Assembly (NCBI RefSeq): GCF_017114995.1
Contig: NZ_JABXKL010000038.1
Location: 1-64,000 of the forward strand
DNA: 64,000 bases
Source of the DNA: Nostoc sp. NMS9
GTDB taxonomy: Bacteria > Cyanobacteriota > Cyanobacteriia > Cyanobacteriales > Nostocaceae
Reading direction: 5' to 3'
Positions within the stretch are counted from its first letter, which is position 1; every line of letters starts with the position of its first letter. The notes beneath the pieces are model-generated. The model was not told where the DNA came from. It was given only the letters and a program-made list of their open reading frames with translations, and made no database searches. The position numbers and the translations under genes are program-made. Shown here piece after piece: positions 40,885 through 49,900 of this stretch.

Positions 40885-43509
40885 ATGCGAAATGTTGATA
40901 AAAATAACTTTCAACTCACTAATGAATTAGCGGTTTTGCGGCAGCGTGTAGCTGAGTTAGAGCAATCAGAGATATTTTATCAACAAAGGCAAACAGCGCT
41001 TGAGGAACAATTAACAGAACTAAAAAGAAAGCTGCCAGTAAAATTACAAAATTCCCATATTAAAGTTAAGGAAACATCTGTACATCTCAATCTGCCAACA
41101 GATGTAGCAGTAATTTTACAGCAACTTCAACAAGAAATTGCAGAGCGACAGCAGTTAGAAGTAGTTTTTAGAGAGAGTGAAGAACGGCTAAGGCTAGTTC
41201 TAGATGTATCCGAGATGGGCTTGTGGGATTGGAATATTGTTACCAATCAAGTCATCTGGTCAGAAAATTATGAACTGCTTTTTGGTCTATTTCCAAGTAG
41301 TTTTGATAGTCCTTATGAGACGTTTCAAAAGTGCGTTCATCCTGAAGATAGCCAATCTGTAATGCAAGCGATCACTCACGCTTTGGCACAAAAGACTGAC
41401 TACAATGATGAATTTCGTATAGTTCGCTCAGACCAAAGTACACATTGGATTTCTGCCAACGGAAAATTTATCTATAACGCTCAAGGGCAAGCGGTGCGAA
41501 TGATCGGCGTTTGTATGGAAACTACTGTGTGTAAGCAGGCAAAAGAAAGTACTCGTGAACTCACAACACAAGTCCATGAACAGGCAAATATTTTAAATGC
41601 TATCCTTACCGCCTCAGTCGATCACATTTATATATTTAATCGCCAAGGTTGTTATCAGTATGTCAGCCGTGATGGAGCAACTTTACTAGGTTTAAAGCCC
41701 CAAGATATTGTCGGCAAAAGTTTGTCAGAAATGGATTTACCCGCAGACCTAATAACGCAAGTAGATAATCAACTACTTGCTGTGATGAAAACTGGGCAGC
41801 CGATAAAAGATGAGTGTAAATATGTTAGCGCCGATGGGTTGCATTATTATGAATACATCCTCACACCATTACGGAATTTAAACCAAACTATTGAAGGCGT
41901 AATCACTGTTGCTCGTGATATTACTGAACACAAACGGGCAGAAAAAATTTTACGTGAAAGTGAAGCGCGATTTCGGCGTTTGTTTGAATCTAATCTGATT
42001 GGGGTTGCTTTTTGGACTGTGGATGGTTTCATCCTTGATGCCAATGATGCCTTTCTGCAACTAGCTGGCTACACTCGTGATGAGTTTGCTACTTTAGGTA
42101 GAATTAATTGGAGAGAACTTACTCCTGTTGAGTATCAGCATTTAGATGATCGCGCCCTTTTGGAGGTGCAAACCGCTGGAGTTTCTAAAATTTACGAGAA
42201 AGAATACATCCACCGCAACGGCAAGCGAGTACCAATTGTTTTGGGGATGGCCCTGCTAAATGACTCCCAAGAACATGGTGTTGCTTTTGTACTGGACATA
42301 ACCGATCGCAAATTAGCTGAAAAAGAATGCGATCGCCTACTCGACTGCGAAAGGACAGCACGACAACAAGCAGAAATCGCCAACAAAGTTAAAGATGAAT
42401 TTCTGGCGGTTCTCTCCCATGAACTACGAACCCCACTCAACTCCGTTCTGGGATGGTCGAAAATGCTGCGGACTCGCAAGTTTGATGAAAAAACTACTCA
42501 CCACGCCTTAGAAACCATTGAACGCAACGCTAAGTTACAAACCCAGCTAATTGAAGATTTGTTGGATGTGTCGCGCATCCTTCAAGGAAAATTAAACTTG
42601 AATATCTGTCCAGTTAGCTTGGTAATGGTAGTTGAAGCAGCACTAGAAACAGTAAAACTAGCAGCACAAGCCAAGTCGATTCAAATTCAGACCGTATTTG
42701 ATCCCAATTTGGGACAAGTAATGGGCGACCCAAATCGGCTGCAACAAGTTGTGTGGAACTTGCTTTCTAATGCGGTAAAATTTACACCAACAGGAGGACG
42801 GGTAGAAATTCGACTCATGGAAGCTGGTAATCAGGCTCAAATTCAGGTCAGTGATACAGGTAAGGGAATTAGCCTAGACTTTTTGCCTTATGTGTTCGAT
42901 TACTTTCGCCAAGCTGATGGCACAACTACACGAACATTTGGTGGACTAGGTTTAGGACTAGCGATCGTGCGTAGGGTTGTAGAAATGCATGGGGGAAATG
43001 TTCAAGCCGAAAGTCTTGGAGAAGGATTGGGTGCAACCTTCACTGTCGAGTTACCGCTTTTGCTCAGAAGCGAACAGGTTCGGGGTGAAGAGAATCAGTC
43101 TTCATATTCTGACCCTGAATCCTCGCTACTTGCGAACACTCAAGTTTTGGTAGTGGACGATGAACTAGATATTCGGGACTTAATTACCTTTATTTTGCAA
43201 GACTACGGTGTGCAAGTAACCGCCGTATCATCAGCACAGGAAGCACTACAAGTACTGTCTGAGTCAATACCAGATGTTTTAATTAGCGATATTGGAATGC
43301 CAAAAACAGACGGTTATATGCTGATGCGTGAAGTGCGATCGCGATCGCCCCAACAAGGAGGAAACGTACCAGCGATCGCTCTGACGGCTTATGCAGGGGA
43401 AATGAATCAGCAGCAAGCATTAGCCGCAGGATTTCAAATGCATATTTCCAAACCAGTAGATCCAGATGCATTGGTGAAAGCGATCGCTGATTTGATTGAA
43501 CCAAGTTGA
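40885..43509 (+). CDS. Multi-PAS hybrid histidine kinase with receiver domain
   Basis: 874 residues, no membrane segment. N-terminal coiled coil (about 1-80), three PAS/PAC units (approximately 95-215, 230-350 and 360-470; PAC ends such as GVITVARDITEHK), a HisKA domain with LSHELRTPLNSVLGW and phosphoacceptor His512, HATPase_c with NLLSNAVKFTP, DTGKGIS and GLGLGLAIV, and a C-terminal receiver (about 750-870) with VLVVDDELDIRD, phospho-accepting Asp802 in ISDIGMP, and the conserved KP. It is a typical cyanobacterial hybrid kinase that passes phosphate internally and then, usually, to a phosphotransfer protein encoded elsewhere. The inputs are unknown. Confidence 0.92.
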   Translation: MRNVDKNNFQLTNELAVLRQRVAELEQSEIFYQQRQTALEEQLTELKRKLPVKLQNSHIKVKETSVHLNLPTDVAVILQQLQQEIAERQQLEVVFRESEERLRLVLDVSEMGLWDWNIVTNQVIWSENYELLFGLFPSSFDSPYETFQKCVHPEDSQSVMQAITHALAQKTDYNDEFRIVRSDQSTHWISANGKFIYNAQGQAVRMIGVCMETTVCKQAKESTRELTTQVHEQANILNAILTASVDHIYIFNRQGCYQYVSRDGATLLGLKPQDIVGKSLSEMDLPADLITQVDNQLLAVMKTGQPIKDECKYVSADGLHYYEYILTPLRNLNQTIEGVITVARDITEHKRAEKILRESEARFRRLFESNLIGVAFWTVDGFILDANDAFLQLAGYTRDEFATLGRINWRELTPVEYQHLDDRALLEVQTAGVSKIYEKEYIHRNGKRVPIVLGMALLNDSQEHGVAFVLDITDRKLAEKECDRLLDCERTARQQAEIANKVKDEFLAVLSHELRTPLNSVLGWSKMLRTRKFDEKTTHHALETIERNAKLQTQLIEDLLDVSRILQGKLNLNICPVSLVMVVEAALETVKLAAQAKSIQIQTVFDPNLGQVMGDPNRLQQVVWNLLSNAVKFTPTGGRVEIRLMEAGNQAQIQVSDTGKGISLDFLPYVFDYFRQADGTTTRTFGGLGLGLAIVRRVVEMHGGNVQAESLGEGLGATFTVELPLLLRSEQVRGEENQSSYSDPESSLLANTQVLVVDDELDIRDLITFILQDYGVQVTAVSSAQEALQVLSESIPDVLISDIGMPKTDGYMLMREVRSRSPQQGGNVPAIALTAYAGEMNQQQALAAGFQMHISKPVDPDALVKAIADLIEPS

Positions 43510-43540
43510 TACTAGATCCGTTTTTGAAGTAATAGACTTT

Positions 43541-43665
43541 TTGCATGAATCAAAAGCCCTCACCCTAAATCCCTCTCCCAAGCTTGGGAGAGGGACTTTG
43601 AGATTGACTCTACTTCTCTCAATATTGGGAGAAGGGGTTGGGGGATGAGGGCAAATTTTGCGACA
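43541..43665. repeat. Dispersed palindromic repeat, copy 2 (inverted relative to copy 1)
   Basis: Reverse-complement relative of 34010-34140. It begins GCATGAATCAAAAGCCCTCA and contains the same 24-bp palindrome at 43571-43594. It differs from copy 1 mainly in the middle. It lies between the hybrid kinase and the second giant gene. Confidence 0.85.
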
Positions 43666-43706
43666 ATACATACAGTTCAGAATGAACAACAAAACCCAGA
43701 TTGTAG

Positions 43707-43772
43707 AGACGCGATTTATCGCGTCTTGAAAGACCAATCGCATTGTCAGCCAAAACAATCGCATTGTCAGCC
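43707..43772. repeat. Hairpin plus doubled 17-mer
   Basis: AGACGCGATTTATCGCGTCT (43707-43726) is a widespread Nostoc hairpin. CAATCGCATTGTCAGCC occurs at 43735-43751 and 43756-43772. The rest of 43510-43924 holds no convincing gene. Confidence 0.7.
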
Positions 43773-43924
43773 GATGCAAGAATTTGCCGTTGCTACCTTC
43801 TTCTACAGCGACGGTTCGTCTAAAAGTGTCAGCCACCGCTATTCCAGAACGCGATCGCACTTCCATCTGCAACGAGGGCGATCGCCTCACGGTGTGCCGT
43901 TATTGAGGCGATGTTTAATATAAA

Positions 43925-46900
43925 CTAAACGATACTCAAATTAACTCCTACAACAACATCGTTGAAATCGTTGTCACCACCGCCTGGTAAATCCTCAAAG
44001 CCAAAGATGTTATTTCCTAATAAGCGAATATGATCTACTTTGTCAGTGTTAGCTCTCAAGAATGGGAAGTAAACTGCCGGATCGTTATTTGAATTGCTAT
44101 CAAGTAAACCATCAAGTCCAGCATTGGCAATAATAAATGGTGCGAAGATGGAACCAGGTTGGAAAGTTCCAGTGTAAGTTGCCGTACCTTGGTTGTTAAC
44201 TGTCAGGTCAATGCCTGCAACACGCCCACGAAATGCTGCTTCAGTATAACCAGCTTGTCCAGCGAGAATATCTGCTTTGCCATCTGAGTTAGTGTCAATG
44301 CCACCATTCTCATCAGCCACAAGATAGAAGCCGATGAAATTATTAAAAGCTGCTTCTCGATTCACCGTAAAGTCAGCTTTTACTTGACTTGTAACACCCC
44401 GTAAATCGATGACTTCGCTCTGAGGCTTTCCTTGCAAATTTGTGCCTAGAGGTAATAAATCATTTGTGGGCTTAACCTTTACCACTAGATCCTGGAAATC
44501 AGCATTGCTATTACCAGATCCATCCTTCCAAGCCAGAGAAAACTCGTCAATGCCCAAGTCTGTAATTTTTTGTCTTAATGGATCAGAAAATAGTATGTCT
44601 GTGGTTGGGGTGACTCCAGCCCGTACAGCATCAGTTGAGCTATTCTTCACCAGATAAAATCTCAGGTTATCACCGGAATTAAATTCCAGTAGATGTGTCA
44701 AAGCGTTGCTATTAAAACCATTGGCGAGATTGGTAATAGCAGAGAAAATTACCTTAGCTCGATCTAAAGCTGCTTCGGCGTAACCTGCTGCGCCTGGAGC
44801 AATACCTTGGATTCTACCTTGAGCATCGTCAACGGTAAACACTCCTAGTTCATTGACAAGATTAGAACTTTGTGTTGTGAGAGTGACTTGAAGTTTTGAT
44901 TTATCACTGCTATTAGAGATGTTAAAGATATCATCAGCAATTTTTGAAAGCTTGAAGGTAGATGAGCCGTTATTGGATTCTACAGCTAGTAAAAATGTGT
45001 CAGTGGCACTTACACCATCATTATCAGTAGCTCGTACTTCAATTGTAAGATTCCCAACATTCGCGTTAGCTGGTGTACCACTGAAGGTGCGAGTAACAGG
45101 ATTAAATTTCAGCCAGCTTGGTAAATTACTGCCGTCTTTTAGAGTTGCTGAGTAACTAAGACCATCACCTAAATCGATATCATTGAAGGTGTTGGCATCA
45201 AAAGTAAAGCTGAAGGCTGTGTCTTCTTTAGCTATTTGGTCAGCGATCGCATTATCTAATGTTGGCGCATCGTTGGTATTATTAACTGCTAAGGTAAAAT
45301 CGTCAGTCACTGTTGCATCTGATGTATCTATAGCGCTGACTGTGATATTTACACTACCAACTTCACTGTTAGTAGCTCCACCCTTAAAGGTGCGAGTGAC
45401 AGGATCAAAGCTTAACCAGCTAGGTAATGGATTACCATTTTCTAGAGTTGCCGAGTAGGTAAGGATATCACCCGCGTCTACATCACTAAAGGTATTGTCT
45501 GGGATGGTAAAGGTAAAGTTTGTGTCTTCGGTTGCGATTTGATCTATAATTGCCTGCTGAACTGTTGGCGCATTATTGACAGCCAAAGTAGTTGTAGTTG
45601 TTACCGTATCTGGCTGAGTGGGAACAACTTCTCTTTGACCAAGGTTATCGGTAGCAACGCTATAGAAAGTATAATTACGTCCTCTTTCACCGTTATAAAT
45701 AGCAGAAGTGGCTGTAGTATTAACTTGCCAAGGAACAAATTCACCACCATCGGTGGAGACGAAGATATCATAGGAGGCTAGGCCACTACCCGTGTCGCTA
45801 CCTGTCCAAGAGACAGTGAAGTTAGAGCTACTGTTGACAGGTAAAGCGTTGACTTTACTTATGGGGATGTCGCTATCTAAGGTGTTAAAGACTGCGGTGG
45901 TTTGGATGGGTGTTTGGCTGTTAAAGGCGATGTTGGCTTGGGCATCAACACGACTGCTATTGGTGGAATTAGCTTTTGCTTGGACGCTGTAGCCCACAAA
46001 ACCACTTCCTACCCCGTTTTGGTCATTGGGAGGTAAGAAGCCCTGATTTGCACTGTTGATGGCGTTGCCAGTGCTGGGGTCAATGGCGGTGAATGTCCAA
46101 GTGACGACACCTGTGGCTATGTCTAGTTCAGCATTGACATCGACAAAGACATCTCTGGTACTACGGAGCTCAAGACGTTGACTGTAATTTTGTACACCAA
46201 TGGGAACATCAACTGTAATCTCCCCAAACCCAAAGTCATCGAGGGTGAAGGTATTGAGGTCGAGGTCTGAGTCGAGTTGTTGAGTGATGCTAACTTGGGC
46301 AATGGGAGTGGTTCCTTGGTCAGCGTTGTTGCTAAAGCGGATGGTATTGGCAATGACTGCACCTGCTGTTAACCAGTTTTGAGTTCCAAAACCGTCAGGG
46401 TTAATTAGGGTGTTGGGTGCGCTAATGGTTTCTAGTCGCTGTTGGGTAATCGCTCCTTGGACAAATTGCGGGTCGCCATTGGTGATAAAAATATCAAGGA
46501 TGACATCTTCTAATACATCCGGGTCAGTAATCCCCGCATCTCTGGCGATTTGTTCGGCTGTGGCGCGTTGTTCAGGGGTTAAGGTGGCTGCTGTGACAAT
46601 GTTTCGGGGAAAAGTGAGGTCGGTAAAGGTATTGGTATCCTGTTTTGGGGCGTAGTCAAAAAGGGAAGTTGCTTGAGTAATGCGCCAACTATTGGCATAG
46701 TCGCCGTAGAGTTGTTGATTGGAGATAGAACCGCCAATTGCTGTCTTGTTACGGAGGGCAAAGTCATCATTGCGGTTATCGTTAAAGTTGCCCAAGAGTC
46801 CAACGACTTTACCTTGACGGTTATCAGCAAGACCAAGGTTAATGTTGAGGAAGCTACCGCGATCGCTGATTTGGATTAAGTCGTTATTAGCGGTAATAAT

Positions 46901-49900
46901 ACTGTAGCGATCGCCTTCTCGTGTAATTAGGTTTTTTCCTATTGCGTAGAGTTCGCCATCACCAAGGTTAGTAGCAGTACCATTGATGACGAGAGGTTGG
47001 GCTTGGTTGGCGTAAAAGGCAATGCGTTGACCGTCAATTTTGATCGCAGCTGCGGTGTTGGTAGAGACACTGGTACTACTAAACCAAGGTTGTTGTCTGG
47101 TTTGGATTTCAAAGTCGTCGGTGATGGATTTAACGAGAGTAAATTCTCCTACAGATTGGAAGTCGTAATTAATCCCGTCGAGGGTTTGTAGGTGGGGATC
47201 ATTCCATGTACCGCCTTTACCTGGTGTAGGTGTGGCATCAGGAATTCCGTCATTGTCATCGTCAAGGTCTGGTTCTAATGGAGGTTGAGGTGGTAATGGG
47301 ATTGGGGTGACAGGGTTGGGATTATTGGGACCAAAGGGAGTATTGGGATTTAAAGGGTCGAAGGGGTTGAAGGGTTGAGATTGGGCTTCGGAGGGATTAT
47401 TGGGATTAGGAAATAGCTCACTTGGATTAACATTCGGAAATAGCTCGTTAATGACTTCTGACACCGCTACGCTGATGCCTGCCGCAACAGCAGCAGCAGT
47501 TGCTGCTGTTACAACTGCTGGTGTAGCAGCAGTTAGAGCGACTCCAGCAGCAACTGCTCCTATAAGGCTGACTACTTTTATAGGTAATGAAGGGATCAGA
47601 GCAAAGCCACTTGGATCTATAAAAGTTATGGGACTATTGAAAACATAACCATAAAAATTTGTATCCCCACCATTCAACCCAATCGGATCAATTGCTGTAA
47701 ACCTTCCTAAATTACTGTCATAAAACCTTGCCCGCATGAAGTCGAGTCCATTTCCCTCATCCATTACCCCCCATTGCCCGACATACTCAAAGGGGTTAGC
47801 AACGCCTTCAACTTTAGTTAAATTTTCCCCAAAAGGTAAATAACTGTAGCGGTTAACATAACTGCCATCTGTCCCTGTTAACCCTACTGTTGACCCGATC
47901 GCATCCGCATCATAGTAATTAATATTACTGCCATTTACCCGATTAACTAACCCAATGCCGTGAGTATAATTGGCAACTAAACCACTGCCGTTATATTCCC
48001 CGACAACATCCCCTAAGCCAGTCGGATCAAGTAAATATTCCGTCCGTTTACCATTCAAGACAGTAGCAACGCGGTTTCCTAACCCATCATATTGATAATC
48101 CCAAGTTCCATCGGGAGTAACTACTTTAACCAGGCGATTTTCTACATCATAAGTATAGGTTGAAGTCTGTCCCCCTTCGGTTTTACTAATCAAATTCCCA
48201 TCAGTATCGTAGGTATAAACTGCATTACCTGCATTGGTATATTGATTGAGGTTATTGCTGGTATAATTCGTCCCTGTCTCGTTATCCGTCACCGCAATGC
48301 GATTTCCTGCGGCATCATATTGGTAGCGGATGGTGCGATTATCTGGCGTAACCACAGAAGTCAATTGACCCGTGGCATCATAACCATATTCAAAAGTCCC
48401 GTTTAGGGTGGTCATGCTGGTACGCCGACCTAAATTATCGTAAGCGTACTCAAAACGGGAGTTAACTGTATTGTTCGCTTTGTAGTTGATTAAACGAGTT
48501 AACTGACTCTGTTGGTCATATTCGTAGGTGGTATAAGTGCCGTTGCCGTTGGTTTCTTTAGTCAAACGACCTGCATTATCATACTCATAGCTGATAATGC
48601 TTTCTCCTGTGGCATCAGTTAAGCTTGTTAAGCGTCCAACAGCATCATAACCATAGTTAACTGTATAATCATCTTGAGATACCAATTTGGTACGCTGACC
48701 ATCTGCATTGTAGGTATATTGAAGAGAACGACCAGTCGGATAACTAATTAGAGTCAGTTGATTGGCAGCATCATACTCTAAGGTAATCTTTCCCGTTGCA
48801 TCGGTGACGCTGGTGAGATTTCCCGTAGTGTCATAGCCATAGGTAATGCTAGAACCATCCGCAAATTTTTTCTGAGTTAGCTGTCCGTCTTTGTCGTAGG
48901 TATATTGGATGGTGTTACCGCGACGGTTGACATAACTGGTGATATTCCCCAATGCATCCACGCTAAACTGTTGATTACTGCCGTCAGCATAAGTAATCTT
49001 GGTCAGATTGCTATTGGCATCATAGCTATAACCAACTCCATTACCTTTGGGGTCTGTAAAACCCGTTAACTGATTAAAGTTGGCATCGTAGGTAAATTTA
49101 ACGTCTTGACTGAGTAAATTTGTCTGGTTGGTTAAATTCCCTGATTTATCGTAACTGTAAGCTGTTTGACCACCATTCGGCAGAGTTGCATCAATTAAAT
49201 TCCCATTGGCATCATAACTAAATAGCAGATTTTGGTTATTAACGCCGCGAATTTGTCCACCATTACCCCGGTCATCCAGTAAGATACTTTGGGATGCTCC
49301 GGTGTTATCAGTAATTGTTACACCGCCCGTAGTATCGTAACTGTAGGTCAGAGTTTGGGTTTCCCCGTTGCTAAACTCTTTAATCAAACGACCTTGGTCA
49401 TCATATTCAAAACTGCGTTGATAACCTAAATCTGAAGTTACCGACAACAGAGAATATTTTTTCGCGGCGACATTACCCGTATCGTAGGTATAAGTCGTTT
49501 TTCCTTGGGGAGTGGTGACAGATAGCAGATTTTCCCCAGAAGCATCATAACTGTAACTGCTGACTTGTCCTGTGGAGTCGGTAATCTGACTAATCCGCCC
49601 TTGGGCATTATAAGCGAGAGTTAAACTGTCGCCATTGGTGTGAACCAATTTAGTGAGAAGATTATTGGTATATTCCAGCGTAATCCGATTACCGTTGGGA
49701 TCTTCAACATAACTGAGTTTGCTATCACTTCCGAACAGGGAAACTATGCCATCGGCTTCTTTTAAGCGATACTCACCATTAGTAATCGTTAAAGTTGCGC
49801 CGCCGTCTTCGGTATAAGTGCCATTAGTTTGTTTCTCAAAAACACGCTGTAAATCCCCGACGCTACGAATAATAACATCTCCTTTACTATCCGTAGTAGC

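Noticed and set aside
43420..43890. 156-codon minus-strand frame spanning the repeat at 43541-43665
   Set aside because: It runs through a dispersed palindromic repeat and into the kinase gene on the opposite strand. The translation is the repeat read in frame.
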